In this document: in pieces, positions 33,664-41,698 of the stretch
Position numbering within the stretch: the stretch's first letter is position 1
Layout: each line of letters opens with the position of its first letter
Virus record (IMG/VR): IMGVR_UViG_3300009152_000066
Coordinates: 1-47,580 of that record
Length of the DNA: 47,580 bases
Source of the DNA: a virus
Reading direction: 5' to 3' (one strand)
The notes under the pieces: generated by a model
What the model was told of the DNA's origin: nothing
Seen by the model: only the letters and a program-made list of their open reading frames with translations
Database searches by the model: none
Position numbers and translations under genes: made by a program

Positions 33664-34565
33664 AAATATTATTAACTGGTGCTAATGGTCTTGTAGGATC
33701 TCAAATAAAAGCAGACATTAGGTTAAATGGTAGGAAGGACTTGAATTTAATGAATTACGATGAAGTTTTTTCATTGTTTACAAAGGAAAAACCTGACGTA
33801 ATAATTCACACCGCTGCTAGAGTTGGTGGCTTGTTTGCTAACATGAATTACATGAGTGATTTTTATTTTGAAAACATAGTAATGAATTCAAATGTTCTTC
33901 AAGCAGCAAAGAAGGCTGGAATACAAAGGGTCATATCCTTCCTATCTACTTGCATATTCCCTGATTCAATAAAATATCCGATGCAAGAGGATGATTTGCA
34001 CAAAGGAGAACCTCACTCATCCAACTTTGGATATTCATACGCTAAAAGAATGTTAGAGGTTCAAAGTAGGGCAATAAGAAGTGAACTTGGGTTTGAATAC
34101 ACTTGCCTCATCCCTACAAACATTTATGGACCAAACGATAATTTTAACTTAGAGACATCTCATGTTCTTCCATCTTTAATTCATAAATGTTATTTAGCAA
34201 AAAAGAACAACAGTGATTTTGTAGTTTATGGTAGTGGCAAACCTATGCGAGAGTTTATCTACTCAAAAGATATTGAGAGACTCGTAGACAAACTTGTGAA
34301 CATAAAAAATATACCAGATAAAATAATATTGTCCCCGAGCAATGAAGTTAGCATAAAAGAACTTGCCTTTGAAATAGCTAACAAATTTAATTTTAAAGGG
34401 AGAATTATTTTTGATGAATCTAAGTCTGATGGGCAGTTAAGAAAGAACACCTCCAACGCAAAGTTAAATTCAATCATTGGAGATTTTAAATTCACAAAGT
34501 TATCAGATGGAATATCTGAAACAATTGACTGGTTTCAGAACAACTACTATAATTGTAGGAAATGA
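33660..34565 (+). CDS. fcl: GDP-L-fucose synthase
   Basis: A 301-aa bifunctional epimerase/reductase completing GDP-fucose from GDP-4-keto-6-deoxymannose. GANGLVG at 7-13 is the cofactor loop. ARVGGLFANMNY, FLSTCIFP and Y125-SYA-K129 are signature residues of WcaG/Fcl. I chose a TTG start at 33660 (MKILLTGANG), overlapping the upstream TGA as TTGA. An ATG at 33624 would add 12 atypical residues. Confidence 0.92.
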   Translation: MKILLTGANGLVGSQIKADIRLNGRKDLNLMNYDEVFSLFTKEKPDVIIHTAARVGGLFANMNYMSDFYFENIVMNSNVLQAAKKAGIQRVISFLSTCIFPDSIKYPMQEDDLHKGEPHSSNFGYSYAKRMLEVQSRAIRSELGFEYTCLIPTNIYGPNDNFNLETSHVLPSLIHKCYLAKKNNSDFVVYGSGKPMREFIYSKDIERLVDKLVNIKNIPDKIILSPSNEVSIKELAFEIANKFNFKGRIIFDESKSDGQLRKNTSNAKLNSIIGDFKFTKLSDGISETIDWFQNNYYNCRK

Positions 34566-35548
34566 AAACTGCGATTATTACTGGAATATCTGGGCAGGAT
34601 GGATCCTATCTTGCTGAATTATTATTGAGCAAAGGATATAAAGTTGTAGGGATACTTAGGCGACATTCCTCCCCTGAGCATCAAACTTCAAGATTAGATT
34701 CTTACGGAATTAAAAATAAAGTTACCTTGGTTTATGGGGATGTCACTGACCTCCCATCTTTATTAAGAGTTTTCTCTGAATACAAGCCAGATGAAATTTA
34801 TAACTTGGCCGCTCAAGCTCACGTTAAGATAAGCTTCGACCAGCCTTCCTACACTACGGACTCTATTGTATTTGGCACGCTAAACGTGCTAGAAGCCGCT
34901 AAGGCTGTGTGTCCTGAGGCTAGGATATACCTAGCTGGCTCCTCTGAAATGTATGGCAATGAGAGAGATCCTGACGGCTTTAGACGAGAATCAACTAAGA
35001 TGGTCCCAGTAAGTCCTTATGGCTGTGCCAAGTTATATGGATTTAATTTAGGGAAAGTATATCGGGAATCATACGGGATGTTCATATGCAACGGTATATT
35101 GTTTAATCATGAGTCCCCGAGAAGAGGTTTGAACTTCGTTACGAACAAAGTAGTAGAAGGAGCTGTTAAGATATCGAAAGGTTTAAGTAACTCATTATCC
35201 TTAGGTAATTTGAAAGCGACCAGAGATTGGGGCCATGCCAAGGACTATGTAAAGGCTATGTGGCTGATGCTTCAGAAGGATAAGCCAGATGATTACGTAT
35301 GTTCCACCGGGGAATCTAGGTCCATTGAAGAGTTATGTGACATAGTTTTTACAAATTTAAAATTAGACTACAAGGATTATGTTAAAGTTGATCCTAAGTA
35401 TTTCCGCCCACTTGAGTTAGATGATCTTAAAGGCGACTGCCAAAAAGCCAGGAAAGAACTTAATTGGGTTAAAGAGTATACTTTCTTTGGTATGATTCTA
35501 GAAATGATAAATTATTGGGATAATAAACTAAATTTAAAGATAGTTTAA
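34562..35548 (+). CDS. gmd: GDP-mannose 4,6-dehydratase
   Basis: A 328-aa SDR protein. GISGQDG (8-14), NLAAQAHV (81-88), SSEMYG (127-132), Y153-GCA-K157 and SPRRGLNFVTNK are typical Gmd signatures. It makes the substrate for Fcl, which is encoded immediately upstream in an ATGA overlap. GDP-mannose itself must come from the host because no ManB/ManC is visible. It ends the 15-gene glycan cluster. Confidence 0.95.
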   Translation: MKTAIITGISGQDGSYLAELLLSKGYKVVGILRRHSSPEHQTSRLDSYGIKNKVTLVYGDVTDLPSLLRVFSEYKPDEIYNLAAQAHVKISFDQPSYTTDSIVFGTLNVLEAAKAVCPEARIYLAGSSEMYGNERDPDGFRRESTKMVPVSPYGCAKLYGFNLGKVYRESYGMFICNGILFNHESPRRGLNFVTNKVVEGAVKISKGLSNSLSLGNLKATRDWGHAKDYVKAMWLMLQKDKPDDYVCSTGESRSIEELCDIVFTNLKLDYKDYVKVDPKYFRPLELDDLKGDCQKARKELNWVKEYTFFGMILEMINYWDNKLNLKIV

Positions 35549-35559
35549 TTTAAAATACG

Positions 35560-35566
35560 CTAAATA
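35560..35566 (+). promoter_or_regulatory. Putative late promoter (CTAAATA)
   Basis: CTAAATA followed by TCT is the same box as at 465. It lies in the 41-base gap after gmd and 23 bases before the ATG at 35590, with AGAGG as ribosome site between. Confidence 0.55.
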
Positions 35567-35589
35567 TCTGTGTATGATCAGAGGTGATT

Positions 35590-35991
35590 ATGGGCACAGA
35601 TACAGAGAGAACTCAGGTAACTATTGATTTATCTTTAGCTAAGATTGAAGTTAGGCTCAGTGAGCTTGAAAGACGCTTAGATAAGACTAAAATTGATAAG
35701 TTTTTTGAATTAGCTACTCGGTTTGCACTCCCATTCATCATTGCACTTGGTTCTGTTGCCCTCACGCTTCACAACCGAGTGTCTTACCTGGAGAATACGG
35801 CTTTTAGTCGATATGATTACCAGAGAGAGATGAATGACCTCAAAGTGCAGATTGAAAAATTAAAAGATACAGATCCTTTCACAAGAGATGCATTTACGAA
35901 AGTTGACGTAAAGTTAGATGCTTTACGAGACAGCATAGATAAGTTAAAGGAGCGAGTTATTCGGGTCGAAGCCGCAGCGATCCCGAAATAG
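35590..35991 (+). CDS. Small membrane-anchored coiled-coil protein
   Basis: A 133-aa protein with one membrane segment at about 44-62 (FALPFIIALGSVALTLH) between two charged helical, probably coiled-coil stretches (14-38 and 76-128, heptad-like with many Lys/Glu/Leu). The ATG at 35590 is chosen because AGAGG lies 5 bases before it; a GTG at 35584 is possible. Its late promoter and topology suggest a lysis or envelope role such as a holin accessory or spanin-like protein, but no family is recognised. Confidence 0.7.
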   Translation: MGTDTERTQVTIDLSLAKIEVRLSELERRLDKTKIDKFFELATRFALPFIIALGSVALTLHNRVSYLENTAFSRYDYQREMNDLKVQIEKLKDTDPFTRDAFTKVDVKLDALRDSIDKLKERVIRVEAAAIPK

Positions 35992-36010
35992 TTCTTGAAT
36001 CTGGTGCATC

Positions 36011-36445
36011 ATGTCCTACACTAAGGGCATGCAAACATTCCTCCCCTACGCAAATTTTCACCAGTCCGTGCAGGCTCTAGACTACCGTCGCCTTGGCAAG
36101 CAGCGTGTTGAGGCGATGCAACTTGTAAACAGCACTTACAAGCTCGCTCGCGGTTTTCCCGTCAAGGGCTGGGCGAATCACCCTGCCCGCAACATGTGGG
36201 ACGGCTACATGGATGCCCTCAAGTTTTACCACAACGTGTGCATCCAGGAGTGGGTTGCGCGGGGATACAACAACACCATGCAGCTTTACGACCTCCCACA
36301 GGACATTGTGATGCCTCCCTGGATCGGTGACGAGCGTGTCCATCGCAGCCATCGTAGCAATCTGTTGCGTAAAGATCCTGTATTTTATTCTCAATTTAAT
36401 TGGTCAGAATCTCCCGACATCCCCTATTATTGGCCTGTATCGTAA
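36011..36445 (+). CDS. Pyrimidine-dimer DNA glycosylase-like protein
   Basis: A 144-aa protein. MQTFLPYANFHQSVQALDYRRLGKQR, WANHPARNMWDGY and HRSHRSNLLRKDPVFY match the family annotated as pyrimidine-dimer glycosylase (MSMEG_6728 type), related in role to T4 DenV. It would repair UV damage in phage DNA. The HP/W and H-x2-H-x3-L-RKDP motifs are intact. Base composition is more GC-rich than its neighbours, hinting at a separate acquisition. Confidence 0.8.
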   Translation: MSYTKGMQTFLPYANFHQSVQALDYRRLGKQRVEAMQLVNSTYKLARGFPVKGWANHPARNMWDGYMDALKFYHNVCIQEWVARGYNNTMQLYDLPQDIVMPPWIGDERVHRSHRSNLLRKDPVFYSQFNWSESPDIPYYWPVS

Positions 36446-36453
36446 CACAATAT

Positions 36454-36678
36454 ATGATTGATGCATTCCTCAGGCAGACCCTATTCAAAACATGTGGGGC
36501 TGCCTTAACTCTATTCTCAGTATACCGCTTGTATGGGCCCATCGAAATGGGTATGGTAGCGGGAATACTATGTATGCTAGAGTATGCTTACACGGCATTC
36601 CTAGCTTGCTACAATGCAAGAACGATAACTCAAATTAGGTCTAATGATGAAGTTAAAGATCAAACTCTTCACGGATGA
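36454..36678 (+). CDS. Small membrane protein
   Basis: A 74-aa protein from ATG 36454, which is preferred over in-frame codons from 36400 that lie inside the glycosylase gene. Two hydrophobic stretches (about 10-28 and 31-52) suggest two membrane passes, with a charged C-terminus (RTITQIRSNDEVKD). Its last 35 bases overlap the dUTPase gene. No Shine-Dalgarno is visible. Function unknown. Confidence 0.5.
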   Translation: MIDAFLRQTLFKTCGAALTLFSVYRLYGPIEMGMVAGILCMLEYAYTAFLACYNARTITQIRSNDEVKDQTLHG

Positions 36679-37078
36679 CGCTAGCTTTCGGCCACCAGTG
36701 CAATCTACGCCTGGGTCGGCAGGCTGGGATATTCACGCAACGGAGGACGTTGTTGTCCCCCCATTGGAAATGCGTATTCTGAGGACTGGATTCGGACTCC
36801 AGATCCCTAAAGGATACTACATTTCTATTGTGCCTAGGTCATCCTACGGCAAGAAACGTATCATGATTACGAACTCGCCTGGAACTATAGATAGTGACTA
36901 CACTGGTGAGATTAGCATCATGCTTTACAACAACAGCATGGATTTTTTCTTTATTAAGAAGGGAGATCGTATTGCGCAGATGATCCTTCTTCAGTATAAC
37001 GAGATGGAGTTCGATTACGTCGAACAGTTCGATATTACCGACCGTGGTGACGGTGGATTTGGAAGCACTGGACAATGA
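36644..37078 (+). CDS. dut: dUTPase
   Basis: A 144-aa trimeric-type dUTPase with all five motifs: GSAGWDIHA, PRSSYGKK, GTIDSDYTGEI, KGDRIAQMIL and RGDGGFGSTG. It hydrolyses dUTP to dUMP, keeping uracil out of DNA and supplying ThyX. ATG at 36644 or 36647 are both possible. Its presence fits the UDG-like domain on the phage polymerase. Confidence 0.95.
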   Translation: MMKLKIKLFTDDASFRPPVQSTPGSAGWDIHATEDVVVPPLEMRILRTGFGLQIPKGYYISIVPRSSYGKKRIMITNSPGTIDSDYTGEISIMLYNNSMDFFFIKKGDRIAQMILLQYNEMEFDYVEQFDITDRGDGGFGSTGQ

Positions 37079-37320
37079 GCAAGTTAGATTACATGCAAGG
37101 CCAACTAGACTTCATGACCGAGATGGTCGATTGGTTCAACAACCGAGTTGTAGAGATTAAGGAGCCCAAGGAGGTTAGTGTGCTTGATGAGCTTGAAGAC
37201 ATCATTGCAATGCTATCGCTCCGTAAGTTTCTGACTGAGCAAGATGTAGAAGAGTTTAGGACCTCTGCACAAGTTATCGACGAAGACAATAGACCTACCT
37301 TTACTGAGGATGGTGACTGA
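37075..37320 (+). CDS. Hypothetical acidic protein
   Basis: An 81-aa helical, very acidic protein (for example LDELEDIIAML, DEDNRPTFTEDGD) of unknown function. It is coupled by ATGA to dut and by TGATG to the deaminase gene, suggesting a link to nucleotide metabolism only by position. Confidence 0.7.
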   Translation: MSKLDYMQGQLDFMTEMVDWFNNRVVEIKEPKEVSVLDELEDIIAMLSLRKFLTEQDVEEFRTSAQVIDEDNRPTFTEDGD

Positions 37321-37682
37321 TGCTTCTGCAAGAGGCGACTGAAGAGGATCTCTCGGACCCGTGTATGCTCCTAGCTAAGTCTCACGCTGAAATGAGCGGA
37401 TTGAGATTTAAGCTGGGAGCGGTGATTAAATATGGTAAAACAAAGATTGCAGCCTATAATAGCAATAAGACACACTCTACGTTCGGTTGCGGACGTTATC
37501 GGAGTTTACATGCGGAAAGTTATTGTATTCTTCGGGCAATTAAGCGGGGTGTTGATCTTAGCCGCTCTGTGCTTTATGTGTATCGTGCTCATGGTCTTAT
37601 GGCGAAGCCTTGCCCTGATTGCGAAGCCCTTATACGGCGATTCCGAATTAAGAAGGTAATCTATACTAATGTTAAATCGTGA
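37320..37682 (+). CDS. Cytidine/dCMP deaminase-like protein
   Basis: A 120-aa protein. H64-A-E66 and P97-C98-PD-C101 are the zinc and catalytic motifs of the cytidine deaminase superfamily. It could deaminate dCMP to dUMP for ThyX, completing a dCMP/dUTP to dTMP route. It is shorter than typical dCMP deaminases (about 150-190 aa), so the exact substrate is uncertain. It overlaps uvsX by 14 bases. Confidence 0.8.
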   Translation: MLLQEATEEDLSDPCMLLAKSHAEMSGLRFKLGAVIKYGKTKIAAYNSNKTHSTFGCGRYRSLHAESYCILRAIKRGVDLSRSVLYVYRAHGLMAKPCPDCEALIRRFRIKKVIYTNVKS

Positions 37683-38652
37683 AATTCTAGAAAAGCTGAA
37701 GAACCCTCAAACTCTTCAGGAGACTGAAACAAGTCTCGGGTGGATTTCCACTGGTAGCCTTGCGCTCAACCGCATTATCAGTGGTAACTACGACCAAGGT
37801 ATTCCTGTAGGTGCTATCACTCAACTTAGAGGTGATAGCTCCACGGGCAAGACTCTATTCCTAACTTCAATCCTAATTGAAGCACAGAAGAAGGGATACT
37901 TTACTAAGCTTGTAGATGCGGAAAATGCATACAATGAAGTATTCGCAAAAGCTCTTGGTCTTGATCCTGCAACGCTACTCTACTCTGCCCCTGAGTGTCT
38001 TGAAGATGCGTTTGCGGACATTGAAAACACTATCGAGGCTATTCGTGCAAGTGATACGGACACGCCGATTATTATCGGACTAGACTCACTTGCAGTCCTC
38101 GGCACCAGGAAGGAACTCAATACTGAGAATTACGAGCACAGCCCAGCAGACGGAGCGCATAGAGCCCTGGTAACTGGTATGTGCTTCCGCAGGATCAATC
38201 CTATTCTTAGAAAGCACAAGGTAGCCCTTATCGTCATCAACCAGATCAGATCAAAGATTGGTGTGATTTACGGCTCCCCAGAGACTAATGCTGCGGGTGG
38301 CAAGAGCCTAGAGTATTATCTTGGGGTAGATCTTAAGACCTTCCGTAGAGAGAAACTTAAGGACGATAAAGACAACCCACTAGGTATTCGTGGTGAGGTA
38401 GAATGCACCAAGAATAAGTATTCGATCCCATATCGCAAGTGTGAGTTCGAATTAGTATTCAATCAAGGACTCAGTAAGTATTACGGGCTACTTGATTTTA
38501 TGGCTGATGATGGTATAGTCAGCAAGTCCCCCAACGGCAGATGCCAACTGGGTGACACCAAGTTTACTACCAAGGAATTTATTAACTTAATTTCCGATAA
38601 AAATAACCGAGACTTTGATATAATAAGAAGTAAGATCGGATACACCGATTAA
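37669..38652 (+). CDS. uvsX: Recombinase UvsX (RecA-like)
   Basis: A 327-aa RecA-fold protein (T4 UvsX is 391 aa). Walker A is GDSSTGKT at 55-62, IIIGLDSL is Walker B, and ALIVINQIRSKIG is the L1/L2 region typical of UvsX/RecA. It forms filaments on ssDNA for recombination-dependent replication. It is far from the SSB/UvsY-like genes at 20930-22216. Confidence 0.93.
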   Translation: MLNREILEKLKNPQTLQETETSLGWISTGSLALNRIISGNYDQGIPVGAITQLRGDSSTGKTLFLTSILIEAQKKGYFTKLVDAENAYNEVFAKALGLDPATLLYSAPECLEDAFADIENTIEAIRASDTDTPIIIGLDSLAVLGTRKELNTENYEHSPADGAHRALVTGMCFRRINPILRKHKVALIVINQIRSKIGVIYGSPETNAAGGKSLEYYLGVDLKTFRREKLKDDKDNPLGIRGEVECTKNKYSIPYRKCEFELVFNQGLSKYYGLLDFMADDGIVSKSPNGRCQLGDTKFTTKEFINLISDKNNRDFDIIRSKIGYTD

Positions 38653-38669
38653 ATTTAAGGAGTAATAAA

Positions 38670-38888
38670 ATGAGCGACCCAAATGAAAAGTTAGAGCAGA
38701 TCGTTAATGATGCCATGGCCCGTCAACTTCGTGCCAAGGATGAGCCAGCTACCCAGCCTCTCTTTGAGAGTATTGAGGACTACCAGAAGTCCTCTGGCAA
38801 GCGTTTTCGTATGACCAAGGATCAGGTATCCAGAGGCATCAGCCGTGAAACTGCTTTCCAGGAGTTTATCCAGAAGCTGTCTCGCTGA
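38670..38888 (+). CDS. Hypothetical helical protein
   Basis: A 72-aa protein with AAGGAG before the ATG. The composition is Glu/Gln/Arg-rich (QLRAKDEPATQPLFESI). No family recognised. It follows uvsX by 17 bases, and its stop overlaps the next start (TGATG). Confidence 0.7.
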   Translation: MSDPNEKLEQIVNDAMARQLRAKDEPATQPLFESIEDYQKSSGKRFRMTKDQVSRGISRETAFQEFIQKLSR

Positions 38889-39076
38889 TGTTTGAGTATA
38901 GAAGACATTTAATCTTCTTTTTTCTTGGTATTATTGAGAATTTAATTAATTTTACCTGCTCAATAGTCCATACCTATCCTAAGGTGGACTTCCAGTTTAA
39001 GTATTGGGAGTCCACCTCTTCGACAGCTAAAAAGAACTTTTTAAATAAAATAAGACATGGGAAAGACGTTTCGTAA
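38888..39076 (+). CDS. Hypothetical small protein with hydrophobic N-terminus
   Basis: A 62-aa protein starting in TGATG. Residues 7-27 (HLIFFFLGIIENLINFTCSIV) are hydrophobic, perhaps membrane-associated, and the end is basic. Function unknown. Supported only by tight packing with its neighbours. Confidence 0.5.
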   Translation: MFEYRRHLIFFFLGIIENLINFTCSIVHTYPKVDFQFKYWESTSSTAKKNFLNKIRHGKDVS

Positions 39077-39284
39077 GGAAAAAACAATTTCTAAGCAGCG
39101 ACAGAGGCTAAATACTAATAAGGGAGCAAAGAGGTTCCACTTTGAGGAATACTACTATGATCCCCTTGCAGATGGTAAAATTAATGGTGTAGAGGAAGAG
39201 ACAGATGCCAAAGAAGTATATCCTAGCCAAGAGCTACATAAGCAAAGACCACCTCAACCGTCTGATAAAACAGATAACGGATAA
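39057..39284 (+). CDS. Hypothetical small basic/acidic protein
   Basis: A 75-aa protein with a basic N-terminus (KTFRKEKTISKQRQR) and an acidic, polar C-terminus; likely disordered. It overlaps the previous gene by 20 bases and the next by 80. It has only a weak ribosome site, so it is less certain than the next gene, whose AGAGGAAGAG site lies inside it. Confidence 0.45.
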   Translation: MGKTFRKEKTISKQRQRLNTNKGAKRFHFEEYYYDPLADGKINGVEEETDAKEVYPSQELHKQRPPQPSDKTDNG

Positions 39285-39570
39285 TGTTAAAACGGATAGA
39301 GAGCAGAGCCTAAGCCTGTTAGGTTCTGCCCAGACTCGTCTTGAGGGGGCTGAAACGACTATGGAGTATGCCGAAACCTTGAAAGGCGTCGTATCCATCC
39401 TAAAACAAGTCCAGGACGTAAACCAGACCTTACTGAAAGCTATGGGGATAATTCAATCCTTTGTGGCTAAGACTTCTAGTGGTAAGAAAGCTGATCCTAC
39501 CAGCTTATTTGATGGATTATCAAAACTAACAGGCACCTCAAATGGCAACGAAGAAGAAGACGAAGACTGA
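39205..39570 (+). CDS. Hypothetical helical protein
   Basis: A 121-aa protein with a strong purine-rich ribosome site (AGAGGAAGAG) just before its ATG. It is mostly helical (residues 20-90) and ends acidic (GNEEEDED). No family recognised. It overlaps the Clp-type gene start by 29 bases, so it may be translated with it and could be an adaptor, by position only. Confidence 0.7.
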   Translation: MPKKYILAKSYISKDHLNRLIKQITDNVKTDREQSLSLLGSAQTRLEGAETTMEYAETLKGVVSILKQVQDVNQTLLKAMGIIQSFVAKTSSGKKADPTSLFDGLSKLTGTSNGNEEEDED

Positions 39571-40909
39571 AGAATTCTACAAGGCTCCATGCCCAAGTAT
39601 CGACCAGATTCTTAGAATCAAGCGTCTAGATACTAAGTCTGCGATTGAGTTATTTAACAAGCTAAAGGATTTTGTGGCTAATCTTGAGCCAGAGAATTCA
39701 ATAACAGCTTATGCTAATAAATTAATCCAAGAGCTTCTCAACGACCCAGACATTCTTAAGCCCTACCTTGAGGATGATCTTGCATATGGTTTGGTTCTTA
39801 AGGAAGTCTACGAGTGCATTGTAGATATCTACATGCCATTCCGTATTGAGTATGTTTGCTCCACAATCAATACTAAGTTAAAGAACGATGTCCCAGCTAC
39901 CAATGGGTTACCCACTGAAGTTAACGATATGCTGGAAGATCTAGAGAAAGCAATGTCTACGCTAACCAAGGGCAAGAAGACTTCGACTGCAACTCATCCA
40001 AAGACCCTTAAGGAGCTTCAAAGCCTTGAGGCTGCGTTAAAGAAGGGTGTGATTGGACAGGATGAAGCTATTGAGAGTTTAATTAGGAAGTCCAAGCTTA
40101 TCTCTGTAGGCTTTGAAACTCGGGGAGCTTTCTTCTTTATTGGCAGAACTGGTGTAGGTAAGACTGAGCTTGCCAAGCAGTTTGGTGAGAAGTTCTACGG
40201 TAACTTCGCTAAGATTAACTGCTCAGAGTTTGGCAACGGACACGAAGTTAGCAAGCTGATTGGTGCCCCTCCAGGCTATGTTGGATCCAACCAGAAGTCA
40301 TTCTTTGCTGAAAAGGCTGAGAAGGGTAATCGCTGGGTATTCCTCTTTGACGAGATTGAGAAGGCCCATGAGAAGCTCTATAACCTATTGCTGTCCTTGC
40401 TAGACGATGGCACAATCACCGATAGCCAGGGAGTCGTATTAGACTTCTCCCGAAGTATATTCCTATTCACATCCAATCAAGGCGTCCGTGATCTCAAGAC
40501 TAAGACGCTATCATTCAAGCATAACGCTAATGAAGAAGCAGATAAAGAGACACTTAAAGACTCCCTGGATCGTATGTTCAGCCCTGAGTTTAGAAATAGA
40601 ATTGATGAGTTTATCTATTTCAACGATCTCACCGTCGAAGATGCTAAGAAGATTGCAAAACTTAATCTCAAGCAATATCCTGTTGTCATCAGCGATAATC
40701 TATTGGATTATGTTGTGTCTAATTGTTATAGTGTCGAATATGGTGTGCGCGAATTGAAGAGATTTATTAAGAATAATGTAGCTTTACCCATTGCCGAAGC
40801 TATATTGAATAGCCCTGTTCCACCTTCCAAAGGCGACAAGTATCAAGTTAGCATCAAGGAAGGTAATCTGGTGGTTGACGGTCTTGCGAAAGATTGTTGG
40901 CTTCCCTGA
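39542..40909 (+). CDS. Clp-type AAA+ ATPase (single ClpA/ClpB D2-like module)
   Basis: A 455-aa protein. A helical N-terminal region of unknown type (1-160) precedes one AAA+ module. It has GVIGQDEAI (169-177), Walker A GRTGVGKT (201-208), pore loop GYVG (245-248), Walker B VFLFDEIEKAH (266-276), sensor 1 TSN (310-312), Arg finger SPEFRNRID (347-355), and sensor 2 YGVREL near 397. Where ClpA has the ClpP-docking IGL loop, this protein has TLSFKHN, so binding to host ClpP is uncertain. It may unfold proteins during infection or remodel virion complexes. Confidence 0.88.
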   Translation: MATKKKTKTEEFYKAPCPSIDQILRIKRLDTKSAIELFNKLKDFVANLEPENSITAYANKLIQELLNDPDILKPYLEDDLAYGLVLKEVYECIVDIYMPFRIEYVCSTINTKLKNDVPATNGLPTEVNDMLEDLEKAMSTLTKGKKTSTATHPKTLKELQSLEAALKKGVIGQDEAIESLIRKSKLISVGFETRGAFFFIGRTGVGKTELAKQFGEKFYGNFAKINCSEFGNGHEVSKLIGAPPGYVGSNQKSFFAEKAEKGNRWVFLFDEIEKAHEKLYNLLLSLLDDGTITDSQGVVLDFSRSIFLFTSNQGVRDLKTKTLSFKHNANEEADKETLKDSLDRMFSPEFRNRIDEFIYFNDLTVEDAKKIAKLNLKQYPVVISDNLLDYVVSNCYSVEYGVRELKRFIKNNVALPIAEAILNSPVPPSKGDKYQVSIKEGNLVVDGLAKDCWLP

Positions 40910-40924
40910 TAATTTTTAATAATT

Positions 40925-40931
40925 CTAAATA
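40925..40931 (+). promoter_or_regulatory. Putative late promoter (CTAAATA)
   Basis: CTAAATA lies 13 bases before the ATG at 40945 in a 35-base gap, followed by AAGAGG as ribosome site. Confidence 0.55.
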
Positions 40932-40944
40932 AAGAGGCTATTAT

Positions 40945-41181
40945 ATGACAGACAACCTAACATTGGTTGTTTACAATGTCAATCGTGCATTGCAGGAGTT
41001 AAATCTACACTGTGAGCAGATAGACGATGCCATGGAGAGTTTAAAAGAACTCAAGAAGAGTATTCTGCATAATATTTCTGTGGCGAAGCAAAGCATGGAA
41101 GCACTATATAATGCAGAAAGAAACATTGAAGAACTCCCTGAGGAACCGCTGCGATTCTTGTGGCGAGATGGCGTCTTGTAA
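40945..41181 (+). CDS. Hypothetical helical protein
   Basis: A 78-aa protein after a late-type promoter. It is nearly all helix, with heptad-like Leu/Ile spacing (NRALQELNLHCEQIDDAMES), probably a coiled coil. Its last 71 bases overlap a zinc-finger ORF in another frame. Function unknown. Confidence 0.65.
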   Translation: MTDNLTLVVYNVNRALQELNLHCEQIDDAMESLKELKKSILHNISVAKQSMEALYNAERNIEELPEEPLRFLWRDGVL

Positions 41182-41338
41182 GAAATACAATTTAGCCTAC
41201 CTGTGTGTAGGCTGTTTGAGAATGGACAAGTCTGGAACCCCAAGGGATTCTAAGGGTAAAATATTCTCAAACGAATCTGTAACTTTAATCATTCCTGACG
41301 AGGAAAAACCTTATCGTAATAGAAAGAGAAAGAGATGA
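41111..41338 (+). CDS. Small zinc-finger protein overlapping its neighbour
   Basis: A 75-aa protein. RCDSCGEMASC and YLCVGCLRM give two CxxC pairs, a zinc-ribbon-like finger at residues 14-39, followed by a basic tail (YRNRKRKR). GGAAG lies about 9 bases before the ATG. The 71-base overlap is unusually long for a phage gene pair but both frames look coding. It could bind nucleic acid or regulate transcription. It overlaps the next gene by ATGA. Confidence 0.6.
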   Translation: MQKETLKNSLRNRCDSCGEMASCKKYNLAYLCVGCLRMDKSGTPRDSKGKIFSNESVTLIIPDEEKPYRNRKRKR

Positions 41339-41697
41339 AAAAGATTAACTATGAAGAACTAGGGCGCAGCATCGGTGCCCTCATACAAGAAAAACAACAG
41401 TCTTATGGTGATTCATTCCATAAGTCTGGGGAAGTAATGAAGCAATTATTTCCAAATGGTATTCCACCCGAGAGCTATGTTGACGCATTGGCTCTTGTTA
41501 GAATCATTGATAAGTTGTTTAGACTAGCAACTGATCCTGGTTACAATGGAGAGAACTCATGGGGTGACATTGCAGGGTATGCATTGTTGCGCCTAGGAGA
41601 TGTAGAGAGTAAGAAGAATGTATCTAAATTTCTTCCCCCCGACTTCGAAATTGAAGTTACAAACGAAAGCTATACTTATTACAAGAGCAAGGAGTGA
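41335..41697 (+). CDS. Hypothetical protein, possibly nucleotide-related (MazG/DUF1599-like)
   Basis: A 120-aa helical protein. QSYGDSFHKSGEVM, ALALVRIIDKLFRLA and ENSWGDIAGYALL resemble phage proteins annotated near all-alpha NTP pyrophosphatases and 'nucleotide modification associated' domains. The acidic motifs expected for catalysis are only partly evident. Function therefore open. Confidence 0.5.
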   Translation: MKKINYEELGRSIGALIQEKQQSYGDSFHKSGEVMKQLFPNGIPPESYVDALALVRIIDKLFRLATDPGYNGENSWGDIAGYALLRLGDVESKKNVSKFLPPDFEIEVTNESYTYYKSKE

Positions 41698-41698
41698 T

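Noticed and set aside
39108-39114. CTAAATA inside an ORF
   Set aside because: Same box as the late promoters, but it lies within a gene with no suitably placed start downstream.
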